NCBI RefSeq assembly: GCF_002741105.1
Contig: NZ_NIQU01000003.1
Coordinates: 478,044-542,043, forward strand
Reading direction: 5' to 3'
Source: Pseudomonas sediminis
GTDB lineage: Bacteria; Pseudomonadota; Gammaproteobacteria; Pseudomonadales; Pseudomonadaceae
DNA length: 64,000 bases
Part shown: piece by piece, positions 1 to 12,040 of the stretch
How positions within the stretch are numbered: position 1 is the stretch's first letter
Layout: every line of letters starts with the position of its first letter
Translations under genes and position numbers: made by a program
Notes under the pieces: model-generated
What the model was told of the DNA's origin: nothing
Seen by the model: only the letters and a program-made list of their open reading frames with translations
The model's database searches: none

Positions 1-1089
1 GGCCCTCCCCTGACGACGACTGGGCGCCTGCACCAACTGCCCATCGGCAGCGAAGACGAACAGCTTGTGGGTCGGGATGTAGATCAGGATCGGCGTGTCC
101 ACCGCATACTCATGCACGCCCGGCAGGTGCAGCACCAGCACGAACTGCTCGTTGCGCACATGCAGGAAGGTTTCCGAACCGCTGATCTCGGCCAGTTCCA
201 CGGTTACCGCCAGCTCCAGATCATCGTCGTTGGACGGCACCAAACCGATATGGCTGGGGCGTACGCCAAAACGGTACTCGCCCTCGGCGATGCCGCGCAG
301 ATCGGGATTGAGCGGAAAATGCACGCAGTCGGCGAAGCTTACCTCGGAGCCGCTGATACGCCCCGGCATCAGGTTGATCGCGGGCTCCGAGAACAGCTCG
401 GCAGCCAGCACCTGCTGCGGACGGTGGTAGACCTCGGCGGTCTTGCCGCTCTGCACCACCCGCCCCTCATGCAGGATGGTGGTGGTGCCACCCAGGGCCA
501 GTGCCTCGTTGGGCTCGGTAGTGGCGTAGATGGCGATGGTATGGCGCGCCTGGAACAGCTCGCGCATCTCCTGGCGCAGCTCCTCACGCAGCTTGTAGTC
601 GAGGTTGACCAGCGGCTCATCGAAGAGGATCAGCGAAGCATCCTTGACCAGCGCCCGCGCCATGGCCGTGCGCTGCTGCTGGCCGCCGGACAGCTCCAGC
701 GGATAACGCGACAGCAGTTTCTCGATGCGCAGCATGCGCGCCGTGGCCTCGACCTTCTCGATGATCTGCTCCTTGTCCACGCCGGCCTGACGCAGTGGCG
801 AGGCGATGTTCTCGAACACCGTCAAAGTCGGGTAGTTGATGAACTGCTGATAGACCATCGACACGTTGCGCTGGCGCACCGGCACGCCGGTGACATCGGC
901 GCCGTTCATCAGCACGCGGCCGCTATTGGGCCGATCCAGCCCGGCCATCAGGCGCATCAGGCTGGTCTTGCCGGCCAGCGTACGGCCGAGCAGAACGTTG
1001 AAGGAGCCGGGTTCGAAACTGAGGCAGGCATCGTCGATATGCACCTGGCCGTCGACGATACGGGTGACGTGTTCGAGCTTGAGCGACAT
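1..1089 (-). CDS. ABC transporter ATP-binding protein, sugar/polyol type (3' end missing)
   Basis: This is a MalK/UgpC-like ATPase of a carbohydrate importer; it powers uptake from the cytoplasmic face. 363 codons are visible and the gene runs off the left edge, so its C-terminal end is missing. An unusual Walker A, GRTLAGKT, lies at residues 35-42, a QQF Q-loop at 81-83, the LSGGQQQR signature at 133-140 and Walker B LILFDEP at 153-159. The C-terminal third resembles the TOBE/OB domain of MalK proteins. The start at 1089 is preceded by AAGGA. It diverges from a sigma-54 activator. From memory, an equivalent pairing in P. putida sits beside further sugar/glycerol ABC genes. The substrate is not visible here; the family is clear. 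Confidence 0.85.
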   Translation of the reverse strand, partial: MSLKLEHVTRIVDGQVHIDDACLSFEPGSFNVLLGRTLAGKTSLMRLMAGLDRPNSGRVLMNGADVTGVPVRQRNVSMVYQQFINYPTLTVFENIASPLRQAGVDKEQIIEKVEATARMLRIEKLLSRYPLELSGGQQQRTAMARALVKDASLILFDEPLVNLDYKLREELRQEMRELFQARHTIAIYATTEPNEALALGGTTTILHEGRVVQSGKTAEVYHRPQQVLAAELFSEPAINLMPGRISGSEVSFADCVHFPLNPDLRGIAEGEYRFGVRPSHIGLVPSNDDDLELAVTVELAEISGSETFLHVRNEQFVLVLHLPGVHEYAVDTPILIYIPTHKLFVFAADGQLVQAPSRRQGRA

Positions 1090-1134
1090 GGCCTGTCCTT
1101 TTTCTTGTCGTGCCATTCGATTGCGAACATCGAT

Positions 1135-1150
1135 AGCGACAAGCGTGCCA
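1135..1150 (-). promoter_or_regulatory. Sigma-54 (-24/-12) promoter of the ABC transporter operon
   Basis: Read on the minus strand the sequence is TGGCACGCTTGTCGCT. It has the invariant GG and GC separated by exactly 10 bases, and the -24 half matches TGGCACG fully. Transcription would start near 1124, about 35 bases before the ATPase start codon. It fits the sigma-54 activator encoded divergently next door. Confidence 0.75.
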
Positions 1151-1227
1151 GCCCCACAAAAAACAACGCATCTCGTTGATCAGAATCGAAAAAGCCGCCA
1201 AAGAACGGTGCAGCGAAGGTTTTCTAC

Positions 1228-1297
1228 TGAACACTTTTGAACAGTCGAATGTGAACAACTGAACAATTCGTTCGTTGACTTTGAACAGGCTTGAACG
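1228..1297. promoter_or_regulatory. Upstream activator sites: six TGAAC[A/G] boxes
   Basis: TGAACA begins at 1228, 1238, 1252, 1260 and 1282, and TGAACG at 1292, all in the same orientation. Several are spaced by about one helical turn (10 bases). The array lies roughly 80-150 bases upstream of the -24/-12 element, the usual position for enhancer sites of a bacterial enhancer-binding protein. Binding by the neighbouring regulator is an inference. Confidence 0.6.
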
Positions 1298-1349
1298 AAA
1301 CTGGATCGATCGCGGCGCAGATCGCGAACCAACAAGAAGAGATCGCACC

Positions 1350-4419
<3,070 letters not shown>

Positions 4420-4429
4420 ACAAGATATA

Positions 4430-4449
4430 GGTGCGCTTGGAAGCGCACC
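4430..4449. terminator. Bidirectional hairpin between ampC and the acyl-CoA dehydrogenase
   Basis: A perfect 8-bp stem, GGTGCGCT/AGCGCACC, closes a TGGA loop. It sits 11 bases past the ampC stop and 7 before the stop of the convergent gene. There is no strong T-tract on either side, so termination efficiency is uncertain. Confidence 0.55.
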
Positions 4450-4455
4450 TTGCGC

Positions 4456-5583
4456 TCAGAAACTACGCGCGATCACCATCCGCTGCACATCGCTAGTGCC
4501 TTCGTAGATCTGGCAAACGCGCACGTCGCGGTAGATGCGTTCGACCGGAAAATCTGTCAGGTAGCCATAACCGCCTAGCGTCTGGATCGCTGCCGAGCAC
4601 ACGCGCTCGGCCATCTCCGAAGCGAATAGCTTGGCCATCGACGCCTCGGTCAGGCACGGCTGCCCAGCTTCGCGCAGGCTGGCAGCGTGATGCACCATCT
4701 GCCGCGCCACGGCGATCTGGGTGGCCATATCAGCGAGGCGAAAGGCCACTGCCTGGTGTTCGATGATCGGCTTGCCGAAGGTCACTCGCTCGTGGGCGTA
4801 GTCACGCGCGGCCTCGAAGGCGGCTCGCGCCATGCCCACTGATTGCGCGGCAATGCCGATGCGTCCACCTTCGAGGTTGGCCAGGGCGATGCGATAGCCC
4901 TCGCCCTCCTCACCGAGGCGTAGATCGGCCGGAATGCGCACCTCGTCGAACTGGATCTGGCAGGTGTCGGAGGCATGCTGGCCGAGCTTGTCCTCCACGC
5001 GCACTACCGAGAATCCAGGTGTATCGGTCGGCACGATAAAGGCGCTGATGCCTTTCTTGCCCGCCTGCGGGTCGGTAACGGCGAAGACGATCACCATGCC
5101 GGCGTGGCTGCCGGAGGTGATGAACTGTTTGGCACCATTGAGCACATAGTGATCGCCATCGCGCCGCGCGCGGGTGCGCAGGTCGCTGGCATCGGAGCCG
5201 GCTTGCGGCTCGGTCAGGGCGAAGGCACCGAGCATGCTGCCCTCGGCCAGCGGGCGGAGAAAGCGCTGCTTCTGCGCATCACTGCCGTATTTCAGGATCG
5301 GCATGCAGCCCACTGAGTTGTGCACGCTCATGATGGTGGAGCAGGCGCCATCGCCAGCTGCCACCTCCTCCAGGGCCATGGCGTAAGCCAGGTGACCGGT
5401 TTCGGCGCCGCCCCACTGCTGCGGCACCAGCATGCCCATAAAACCCAGCTGGCCCATTTCGGCGATGGCCTCGGCAGGAAAGCGATGCTCGCGGTCCCAG
5501 TCGGCGGCGAGGGGTTTCAGTCGCTCCTGAGCGAACTGGCGGGCCATGTCACGGATAAGGATGTCTTCTTCGTTGGGCAGCAT
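4456..5583 (-). CDS. Acyl-CoA dehydrogenase, probably 2-methylbutyryl-/short-branched-chain type
   Basis: This FAD flavoenzyme introduces the alpha,beta double bond into an acyl-CoA and passes electrons to ETF. It is 375 residues long, the normal size. The FAD/substrate motif LTEPQAGSD is present and the catalytic base is E361 in YEGTSDVQ, the position used by short- and medium-chain enzymes (unlike isovaleryl-CoA dehydrogenase). Downstream of a thiolase and an SDR in the same direction, it resembles the isoleucine (2-methylbutyryl-CoA) gene set of P. putida. An enoyl-CoA hydratase expected in that set is absent here. The family is certain; the substrate is inferred from context. Confidence 0.88.
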   Translation of the reverse strand: MLPNEEDILIRDMARQFAQERLKPLAADWDREHRFPAEAIAEMGQLGFMGMLVPQQWGGAETGHLAYAMALEEVAAGDGACSTIMSVHNSVGCMPILKYGSDAQKQRFLRPLAEGSMLGAFALTEPQAGSDASDLRTRARRDGDHYVLNGAKQFITSGSHAGMVIVFAVTDPQAGKKGISAFIVPTDTPGFSVVRVEDKLGQHASDTCQIQFDEVRIPADLRLGEEGEGYRIALANLEGGRIGIAAQSVGMARAAFEAARDYAHERVTFGKPIIEHQAVAFRLADMATQIAVARQMVHHAASLREAGQPCLTEASMAKLFASEMAERVCSAAIQTLGGYGYLTDFPVERIYRDVRVCQIYEGTSDVQRMVIARSF

Positions 5584-5615
5584 GGCTGGCTCCGGTAGTG
5601 CGATTCAATCAGTCC

Positions 5616-5662
5616 GTGGGAGGCGCTTCAGCGGCGACTGTCGCGGCTAAAGCCCCTCCCAC
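5616..5662. repeat. REP-type palindrome (GTGGGAGG...CCTCCCAC)
   Basis: This inverted repeat opens GTGGGAGGCGCTTCAGC and closes GGCTAAAGCCCCTCCCAC, forming a hairpin in the gap between the thiolase and acyl-CoA dehydrogenase genes. It belongs to the same family as the elements at 6930 and 11156. Confidence 0.7.
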
Positions 5663-5681
5663 AAGTCAAGTACATAGGTAG

Positions 5682-6872
5682 TCAATACAACTCGATGGCT
5701 ACAGCGGTGGCCTCACCGCCGCCAATGCACACGGAGGCCAGGCCGCGCTTTAGGCCACGCTGCTGCAACGCTGCCAACAGGGTCACCAGGATGCGCGCGC
5801 CGGAGGCGCCAATGGGATGGCCCAGGGCGCACGCGCCGCCGTTTACATTGAGCTTGGCGTGGTCGATGCCCAATTCACGCATGGCCACCATGGGCACCAC
5901 GGCGAACGCCTCGTTGATTTCGAACAGATCGACCGTCTCCAGTGGCCATTCGATACGCGCCAGCAGACGCTGGATCGCAGCTACTGGCGCGGTGGTGAAC
6001 AGATTCGGCGCCTGCGCGTGGCCAGCATGGCCGACGATGCGCGCCAGTGGTTTCAGTCCGCGTTCCTGAGCCTCGGACAGGCGCATCAACAGCAGCGCGG
6101 CGGCGCCATCGGAAATGGAACTGGCATTGGCCGCCGTCACCGTACCCCCCTCGCGAAACGCCGGCTTCAGGCCGGGAATCTTGTCCGGGCGAGCCTTGGG
6201 CGGCTGCTCATCGGTGCCGACCTGACGCCGTTCACGCCCCTGCGGCGCCTCCACAGCGACGATCTCGCTGGCGAAACTGCCATCCGTTATCGCCTGCTGG
6301 GCGCGACGCAGCGACTCCAGGGCATAGGCATCCTGCTCCTCACGACTGAAGCGATACTGCTGCGCACAATCCTCGGCGAAGGTGCCCATCAACCGACCAC
6401 GCTCGTAGGCGTCCTCCAGACCGTCGAGGAACATATGGTCGAGCACCTGGCCATGCCCCATGCGATAGCCACTGCGGGCACGCGCCAGGAGGTAGGGCGC
6501 GTTGGACATGCTCTCCATGCCGCCGGCCACCAGCACATCGGCGCTGCCGGCGAGCAACTGGTCATGACCAAGCCTCAGTGCCTGCATACCGGAGCCACAC
6601 ATCTTGTTCAGCGTGGTGCATTGAGCGGCCTGGCTCAGCCCTGCGCCCAACGCCGCCTGGCGCGCGGGTGCCTGACCCTGGCCAGCCTGCAACACGCAGC
6701 CCATCAGTACCGTGTCCACTGCCTCAGCCGCGAGCCCGGCACGCTCGAGGGTCGAGCGGATGGCAGCGGCGCCCAGCTCGGCCGCCGTAAGGCCGGCCAG
6801 ATCACCAAGGAAGCCGCCCATGGGCGTGCGCACTGCACTGACGATGACGACGGGGTCGAGTTGCTGCTTCAT
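5682..6872 (-). CDS. Acetyl-CoA C-acyltransferase (thiolase)
   Basis: This thiolase cleaves a 3-ketoacyl-CoA with CoA. The 396-residue protein has the acyl-accepting cysteine C92 in NKMCGSG, the NGGACALGHPIGASG motif with the catalytic histidine, and the second cysteine C382 in CIGGGEA. The start at 6872 (MKQQLDPVVIVSAVRTP) follows GAAGGTGA and fits the thiolase N-terminus; an in-frame start at 6920 would add 16 unrelated residues. It lies between an SDR and an acyl-CoA dehydrogenase, so it probably acts on 2-methylacetoacetyl-CoA in isoleucine breakdown. A general acetoacetyl-CoA thiolase taking the product of leucine degradation is also possible. Confidence 0.88.
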   Translation of the reverse strand: MKQQLDPVVIVSAVRTPMGGFLGDLAGLTAAELGAAAIRSTLERAGLAAEAVDTVLMGCVLQAGQGQAPARQAALGAGLSQAAQCTTLNKMCGSGMQALRLGHDQLLAGSADVLVAGGMESMSNAPYLLARARSGYRMGHGQVLDHMFLDGLEDAYERGRLMGTFAEDCAQQYRFSREEQDAYALESLRRAQQAITDGSFASEIVAVEAPQGRERRQVGTDEQPPKARPDKIPGLKPAFREGGTVTAANASSISDGAAALLLMRLSEAQERGLKPLARIVGHAGHAQAPNLFTTAPVAAIQRLLARIEWPLETVDLFEINEAFAVVPMVAMRELGIDHAKLNVNGGACALGHPIGASGARILVTLLAALQQRGLKRGLASVCIGGGEATAVAIELY

Positions 6873-6929
6873 GAGTTTCACCTTCTGATCTGCGTTATTC
6901 CCGGATCGCGTCCGGGCCATGTTCTGGCA

Positions 6930-7005
6930 GTAGGAGCGGCTTCAGCCGCGAAGGCTGCATCATTTATTTCGCGGCTAAAGCGGAATGCCGCCCAACCGCT
7001 CCTAC
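6930..7005. repeat. REP-type palindrome (GTAGGAGCGG...CCGCTCCTAC)
   Basis: Outer arms GTAGGAGCGG and CCGCTCCTAC enclose an inner pair, CTTCAGCCGCGAA and TTCGCGGCTAAAG. It fills the gap between the SDR and the thiolase. Confidence 0.7.
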
Positions 7006-7020
7006 AAAAGCTAAAACGCG

Positions 7021-7788
7021 CTATTTCGCTGCCATACGCAGCGCGCCATCGAGGCGGATCACCTCGCCGTTGAGCATCGTGTTCTCGACGATATGCCGCA
7101 CCAGTGCGGCGTATTCGTCGGGCCGCCCCAAGCGCGGCGGGAACGGCACGTTGGCCGCCAGCGAGTCACGCACCGCCTGTGGCATGCCGGCCATCATCGG
7201 GGTCTCGAACACACCCGGCGCAATGCACATCACGCGGATGCCGGAGCGCGCCAAATCACGCGCCGCCGGCAGCGTCAGTGCCGCGACGCCCCCCTTGGAC
7301 GCGGCATAGGCAGCTTGGCCCATCTGCCCATCGAACGCCGCCACCGAGGCGGTATTGATGATGATCCCGCGCTCGCCACCGGCGTTCGGCGCGTTCTGCG
7401 CCATAACCTCGGCAGCCAGGCGCAACAGATTGAAGCTGCCGATAAGATTGATCTCGACGGTACGGCGGAAACTGTCCAGGCCATGAGCACCGTTGCGGCC
7501 CAGTACCTTCTCGGCTGGCGCCACGCCGGCGCAATTGACCAACCCGTGCAGAGCACCGAAAGCCTCCGGAACCTGCGCCACTGCAGCGCGACCATCCTTT
7601 TCGCGAGTGATATCGGCACGCACGAAACGGGCGTTGGCGCCCAGTTCTGCAAGGGCCTGCTGGCCTGCTTCTGCGTTGATATCCAGCAGCACCACCTTGC
7701 CGCCCTGCCCGACCAGTTCGCGGGCGGTGGCCAGGCCAAGACCAGAGGCGCCGCCGCTGATCAGGAATACGGATTCGTCGATACGCAT
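7021..7788 (-). CDS. SDR-family 3-hydroxyacyl-CoA dehydrogenase (HSD17B10-like)
   Basis: This short-chain dehydrogenase oxidises a 3-hydroxyacyl-CoA with NAD. The 255-residue protein has the Rossmann glycine motif GGASGLG near residue 13, LDIN after beta2 (typical of NAD preference), NCAG, the catalytic serine in INTASVAA and the YAASK active-site pair. The whole pattern resembles type II 3-hydroxyacyl-CoA dehydrogenases, which use 2-methyl-3-hydroxybutyryl-CoA. The ATG at 7788 has AGAGG seven bases upstream; a TTG two codons earlier is less likely. It is the first gene of the leftward operon, directly opposite liuR across the shared palindrome. Confidence 0.88.
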   Translation of the reverse strand: MRIDESVFLISGGASGLGLATARELVGQGGKVVLLDINAEAGQQALAELGANARFVRADITREKDGRAAVAQVPEAFGALHGLVNCAGVAPAEKVLGRNGAHGLDSFRRTVEINLIGSFNLLRLAAEVMAQNAPNAGGERGIIINTASVAAFDGQMGQAAYAASKGGVAALTLPAARDLARSGIRVMCIAPGVFETPMMAGMPQAVRDSLAANVPFPPRLGRPDEYAALVRHIVENTMLNGEVIRLDGALRMAAK

Positions 7789-7841
7789 GCTCAACCTCTG
7801 TGATTGTTGTGGAGTGAGATTGACAGGCAGATTTGCACAGG

Positions 7842-7857
7842 TTTACGTTAACGTAAA
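7842..7857. promoter_or_regulatory. LiuR-type operator, perfect 16-bp palindrome
   Basis: TTTACGTTAACGTAAA is a perfect palindrome 12 bases before the liuR start and 54 bases before the divergent SDR start. From memory it matches the motif described for LiuR in gamma-proteobacteria. It is the only copy seen in this cluster, so it would serve both directions. Confidence 0.75.
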
Positions 7858-7869
7858 GGTAAACGAGCA

Positions 7870-8256
7870 ATGACCATGGCAACCACCTACTCCATCTCCG
7901 ATCTGGCTCGCGAGCTCGACATCACCACACGCGCCATCCGGTTCTATGAGGAGCAAGGCATGCTCGCCCCGGAGCGGCGCGGCCAGGAGCGCATCTACAG
8001 CGCCAAGGACAAGGTGACACTGAAACTCATCCTGCGCGGCAAGCGCATCGGCTTCTCGCTGGCAGAATGCCGCGAGCTGATCGAGCTGTACGACCCGGAA
8101 ACCGGCAGCCGCAAGCAGCTGGAGACCTTCATGGGCAAGATCGCCGAGCGACGCCTGCAGCTTGAACAGCAGTTGCTGGATATCCAGCAGATGCAGCTGG
8201 AACTGGATACCGCCGAGGAACGCTGTCTCGCTGCCTTGGCCGAAACGACCGCGTAA
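7870..8256 (+). CDS. liuR: MerR-family regulator LiuR
   Basis: This regulator controls branched-chain amino acid catabolism genes. It is 128 residues: an N-terminal MerR winged helix-turn-helix ([24 protein letters not shown]), a wing and a C-terminal coiled coil (roughly 85-125) for dimerisation. There is no cysteine cluster of the metal-sensing MerR type, so an organic effector such as an acyl-CoA intermediate is likely. The ATG at 7870 or a second ATG at 7876 could be used; no strong ribosome site separates them. It heads the liuABCDE genes and sits next to the palindrome. Confidence 0.88.
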   Translation: MTMATTYSISDLARELDITTRAIRFYEEQGMLAPERRGQERIYSAKDKVTLKLILRGKRIGFSLAECRELIELYDPETGSRKQLETFMGKIAERRLQLEQQLLDIQQMQLELDTAEERCLAALAETTA

Positions 8257-8291
8257 CCGCCCCCACTATAAGAACAATCGCAGGTGACCCT

Positions 8292-9455
8292 ATGAGCTAC
8301 CCCACCCTCAACTTCGGCCTCGGCGAAACCCTCGACATGCTGCGCGACACAGTCCATCAGTTCGCCCAGAACGAGCTGGCGCCGCGCGCCGCACAGATCG
8401 ACCGTGACAACGAATTCCCCATGGACATGTGGCGCAAGTTCGGTGACATGGGCCTGCTCGGCATGACAGTCAAGGAAGAGTACGGCGGCACCGACATGGG
8501 CTACCTGGCGCATGTGCTGGCCATGGAAGAAATCAGCCGCGCCTCGGCCTCGGTCGGCCTGTCCTACGGCGCGCATTCGAACCTGTGCGTCAACCAGATA
8601 CACAAGAACGGCAGCGAGGCGCAGAAGCACAAATACTTGCCCAAGCTGTGCTCCGGGGAGCACATCGGCGCCCTGGCCATGAGCGAGCCCAACGCCGGCT
8701 CCGACGTGGTGTCGATGAAGCTGCGCGCGGAAAAACGCGGCGACCACTACGTGCTCAACGGCAACAAGATGTGGATCACCAACGGCCCGGACGCCCACAC
8801 CTACGTGATCTACGCCAAGACCGACATAAACGCCGGCTCGCGTGGCATGACCGCGTTCATCGTCGAGCGCGACTTCAAGGGTTTCTCCCGTCACCAGAAG
8901 CTGGACAAGCTCGGCATGCGCGGCTCCAACACCTGCGAACTGGTGTTCGAGGATTGTGAGGTGCCGGAAGAGAATATCCTCGGCGTCGAAGGCGGTGGCG
9001 TACGCGTGCTGATGAGTGGACTGGACTACGAGCGCACCGTGCTCTCCGGCGGCCCCACCGGAATCATGAGCGCCTGCACGGACGTGGTGCTGCCCTACGT
9101 GCACGAGCGCCAACAGTTCAAGCAGTCGATCGGCGAATTCCAGCTGGTGCAGGGCAAGCTGGCCGATATGTACGCCGGCATGAACGCCTCCAAGTCCTAC
9201 CTGTACAACGTCGCCAAGGCCTGTGATCGCGGCGAAGAATCGCGCAAGGACGCCGCTGCGGTGATCCTCTACACCGCCGAGATGGCCACCAGGATGGCCC
9301 TGGACACCATCCAGTTGCTCGGCGGCAACGGTTACACCAACGAGTACCCGGCCGGGCGCCTGCTACGTGACGCCAAGCTCTACGAGATCGGCGCCGGCAC
9401 CAGTGAAATCCGACGCATGCTGATCGGCCGCGAGCTGTTCAACGAGACCAAATGA
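8292..9455 (+). CDS. liuA: Isovaleryl-CoA dehydrogenase
   Basis: This FAD enzyme oxidises isovaleryl-CoA to 3-methylcrotonyl-CoA in leucine degradation. It is 387 residues long. The catalytic glutamate is E247 in [12 protein letters not shown], the position typical of isovaleryl-CoA dehydrogenase; the position used by other acyl-CoA dehydrogenases is a glycine here (YEIGAGTSE), which supports the specific call. FAD-binding [10 protein letters not shown] and WITNG motifs are present. It follows liuR by 35 bases with CAGGTGA before the ATG. Confidence 0.93.
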   Translation: MSYPTLNFGLGETLDMLRDTVHQFAQNELAPRAAQIDRDNEFPMDMWRKFGDMGLLGMTVKEEYGGTDMGYLAHVLAMEEISRASASVGLSYGAHSNLCVNQIHKNGSEAQKHKYLPKLCSGEHIGALAMSEPNAGSDVVSMKLRAEKRGDHYVLNGNKMWITNGPDAHTYVIYAKTDINAGSRGMTAFIVERDFKGFSRHQKLDKLGMRGSNTCELVFEDCEVPEENILGVEGGGVRVLMSGLDYERTVLSGGPTGIMSACTDVVLPYVHERQQFKQSIGEFQLVQGKLADMYAGMNASKSYLYNVAKACDRGEESRKDAAAVILYTAEMATRMALDTIQLLGGNGYTNEYPAGRLLRDAKLYEIGAGTSEIRRMLIGRELFNETK

Positions 9456-9459
9456 CACC

Positions 9460-9515
9460 GTAGGGTGCGCCGTGCGCACCGCAGACAACGGCACGGTGCG
9501 CACGGCGCACCCTAC
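9460..9515. repeat. Perfect inverted repeat between liuA and liuB
   Basis: Two 21-base arms, GTAGGGTGCGCC... at 9460-9480 and its exact reverse complement at 9495-9515, surround a 14-base loop. This GTAGGGTGCGC family recurs at 14131. It starts five bases after the liuA stop and could form a stable hairpin in the operon mRNA. Confidence 0.75.
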
Positions 9516-9544
9516 AGACGGTAGCCAGAAACGGAGCGCCCCAG

Positions 9545-11152
9545 ATGGCCATCCTGCATACCCAGATCAACACCCGCTCCCCCGAGTTCGCCACCAACCA
9601 GGCGGCCATGCTCGCCCAGGTGGACGAACTGCGCGCCCTGCTCGCCCGCGTCCACGAAGGTGGCGGCGCCAAGGCGCAGGAGCGCCACACCTCGCGTGGC
9701 AAGCTGCTGCCACGTGAGCGCATCAACCGCTTGCTCGATGCCGGCTCGCCCTTCCTCGAGATCGGCCAGCTAGCCGCCCATGAGGTCTACGGCGAGGATG
9801 TACCGGCCGCAGGGGTGATCGCCGGTATCGGCCGCGTCGAAGGCGTGGAGTGCATGATCGTGGCCAACGACGCCACGGTGAAGGGCGGCAGCTACTACCC
9901 GCTGACAGTGAAGAAGCACCTGCGTGCCCAGGCCATCGCCCGCGAGAACCGCCTGCCGTGCATATACCTGGTGGACTCCGGTGGCGCCAACCTGCCGCGT
10001 CAGGACGAGGTGTTCCCGGATCGCGAACACTTCGGTCGCATCTTCTTCAACCAGGCCAACATGAGCGCGCTGGGCATTCCGCAGATCGCCGTGGTGATGG
10101 GTTCCTGTACCGCCGGAGGCGCCTACGTGCCGGCGATGAGCGACGAGACCATTATGGTACGCGAGCAGGCCACCATCTTCCTCGCCGGCCCGCCGCTGGT
10201 GAAGGCCGCTACCGGCGAAGTGGTGACAGCCGAAGAATTGGGGGGCGCCGACGTGCACTGCAAGACCAGCGGCGTGGCCGACCACTACGCCGAGGACGAC
10301 GAACACGCTCTGGCCATGGCCCGGCGCTGCATTGCCAACCTCAATTGGCGCAAGCTTGGCCAGCTCGACAGCCGCGCGCCCATCGCCCCGCGCTACCCGG
10401 CCGAGGAGTTGTACGGGGTGATCCCGGCCGATGCCAAACAGCCCTTCGATGTACGCGAGGTGATCGCGCGTATCGTCGACGACTCGCAACTGGATGAATT
10501 CAAGGCACTGTTCGGCACCACCCTGGTGTGTGGTTTCGCTCGCATCAATGGCTACCCGGTGGCGATCCTGGCCAACAACGGCATCTTGTTTGCTGAAGCC
10601 GCGCAGAAAGGCGCGCACTTCGTCGAACTGGCCTGCCAACGCGGAATTCCGCTGCTGTTTCTGCAGAACATCACCGGCTTCATGGTCGGCAAGAAGTACG
10701 AGGAAGGCGGCATCGCCAAGCACGGCGCCAAGCTGGTCACCGCCGTGGCCTGCGCCCAGGTACCCAAGCTCACCGTGATCATCGGCGGCAGCTTCGGCGC
10801 CGGCAACTACGGCATGTGCGGCCGCGCCTACGATCCGCGCTTTCTGTGGATGTGGCCCAACGCGCGCATCGGCGTGATGGGTGCGCAGCAGGCTGCCGGC
10901 GTACTGGTGCAGGTCAAGCGCGAACAGGCCGCTCGCGCCGGCCAGCCTTTCAGCGACGACGAGGAACAACGCCTCAAGCAGCCCATCGTCGAGCAGTACG
11001 AGCAGCAGGCGCATGCCTTCTATTCCAGCGCCCGGCTGTGGGACGACGGGGTGATCGACCCGGCGCAGACCCGCGAGGTACTGGCCCTGGCCCTGTCGGC
11101 CAGCCTCAACGCCCCCATCGAGCCGACCCGTTTCGGCGTGTTCCGTATGTAA
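9545..11152 (+). CDS. liuB: 3-methylcrotonyl-CoA carboxylase beta subunit (carboxyltransferase)
   Basis: This subunit transfers CO2 from carboxybiotin on LiuD to 3-methylcrotonyl-CoA, giving 3-methylglutaconyl-CoA. The 535 residues contain the two crotonase-like carboxyltransferase halves, with [12 protein letters not shown] in the N-terminal half and [20 protein letters not shown] in the C-terminal half, both characteristic of MCC/PCC beta chains. The ATG at 9545 follows GGAGCGCCCCAG. A repeat hairpin separates it from liuA and another follows it. Confidence 0.93.
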   Translation: MAILHTQINTRSPEFATNQAAMLAQVDELRALLARVHEGGGAKAQERHTSRGKLLPRERINRLLDAGSPFLEIGQLAAHEVYGEDVPAAGVIAGIGRVEGVECMIVANDATVKGGSYYPLTVKKHLRAQAIARENRLPCIYLVDSGGANLPRQDEVFPDREHFGRIFFNQANMSALGIPQIAVVMGSCTAGGAYVPAMSDETIMVREQATIFLAGPPLVKAATGEVVTAEELGGADVHCKTSGVADHYAEDDEHALAMARRCIANLNWRKLGQLDSRAPIAPRYPAEELYGVIPADAKQPFDVREVIARIVDDSQLDEFKALFGTTLVCGFARINGYPVAILANNGILFAEAAQKGAHFVELACQRGIPLLFLQNITGFMVGKKYEEGGIAKHGAKLVTAVACAQVPKLTVIIGGSFGAGNYGMCGRAYDPRFLWMWPNARIGVMGAQQAAGVLVQVKREQAARAGQPFSDDEEQRLKQPIVEQYEQQAHAFYSSARLWDDGVIDPAQTREVLALALSASLNAPIEPTRFGVFRM

Positions 11153-11155
11153 TCC

Positions 11156-11214
11156 GTGGGAGGGGCTTTAGCCGCGACAGCCACAGCAAAGCTCGCGGCT
11201 AAAGCCCCTCCCAC
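11156..11214. repeat. REP-type perfect inverted repeat between liuB and liuC
   Basis: Exact 22-base complementary arms at 11156-11177 (GTGGGAGGGGCTTTAGCC...) and 11193-11214 enclose a 15-base loop. It begins four bases after the liuB stop and occupies most of the gap to liuC. It is in the same family as 5616. Confidence 0.75.
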
Positions 11215-11245
11215 CAGAGCCAGCGCATATTTCGAGCCTGACACC

Positions 11246-12040
11246 ATGACCGACTTCACCACCGTACAGCTTGAGAAAGATCCACGCGGCTTCGCCACCT
11301 TGTGGCTGAACCGCGCGGAGAAGAACAACGCCTTCAACGCCGAGATGATCCGCGAGCTGATCCTCGCCCTCGACGCTGTCGGTGAAGACAAGAGCCTGCG
11401 TTTCCTCCTGCTACGTGGCCGTGGCAAGCACTTCTCCGCCGGCGCCGACCTGGCCTGGATGCAGCACGCCGCCACTCTGGATTACAACGCCAACCTGAAC
11501 GACGCCCGCGAACTGGCCGAGCTGATGTACAACCTGCACGGCCTGAAGATCCCAACCCTGGCCGTTATCCAGGGCGCGGCCTTCGGCGGTGCGGTGGGCC
11601 TGGCCAGTTGCTGCGACATGGCCATCGGCGCCGAGGACGCGCTGTTTTCCCTATCCGAAGTGCGCATCGGCCTGGCCCCGGCGGTGATCAGCCCCTTTGT
11701 CGTGCAGGCCATTGGCGAACGCGCGGCCAAGCGCTACGCACTCACCGCCGAACGCTTCGACGGCAAACGTGCCCGCGAACTGGGCCTGCTTGCCGAGTGC
11801 TTCCCGGTCGCTGAGCTGGATGCTCAGGTCGAGGCCTGGGTGGCCAATCTGCTGCACAACAGCCCGCAAGCCATGCGCGCCAGCAAGGATCTGCTGCGCG
11901 AAGTCGGCAGCGGCGAGCTGACCCCCGCCCTGCGCCGCTACACCGAGAACGCCATCGCCCGCCTGCGCGTCAGCGCCGAGGGTCAGGAAGGCCTGCGCGC
12001 ATTCTTGGAAAAACGCCAACCGTCCTGGCAGGAGCAATGA
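11246..12040 (+). CDS. liuC: 3-methylglutaconyl-CoA hydratase
   Basis: This crotonase-fold hydratase converts 3-methylglutaconyl-CoA to HMG-CoA. In its 264 residues, the first oxyanion-hole segment is HFSAGADL at 62-69, the second is AFGGAVGL, and a glutamate in LSEVRIGLAP provides the general base. The start at 11246 (MTDFTTVQLEKD) gives the normal crotonase N-terminus; reading from 11156 would translate the repeat. It overlaps liuD by four bases (ATGA). Because no separate enoyl-CoA hydratase is encoded in the leftward operon, it might also act there, but that is speculative. Confidence 0.9.
   Translation: MTDFTTVQLEKDPRGFATLWLNRAEKNNAFNAEMIRELILALDAVGEDKSLRFLLLRGRGKHFSAGADLAWMQHAATLDYNANLNDARELAELMYNLHGLKIPTLAVIQGAAFGGAVGLASCCDMAIGAEDALFSLSEVRIGLAPAVISPFVVQAIGERAAKRYALTAERFDGKRARELGLLAECFPVAELDAQVEAWVANLLHNSPQAMRASKDLLREVGSGELTPALRRYTENAIARLRVSAEGQEGLRAFLEKRQPSWQEQ

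Noticed and set aside
5817..7073. 418-codon plus-strand frame across the thiolase gene
   Set aside because: Antisense shadow; the thiolase motifs are on the other strand.
9770..11014. Long minus-strand frame (414 codons) across liuB
   Set aside because: Antisense to a fully conserved carboxyltransferase gene; no domain recognised.
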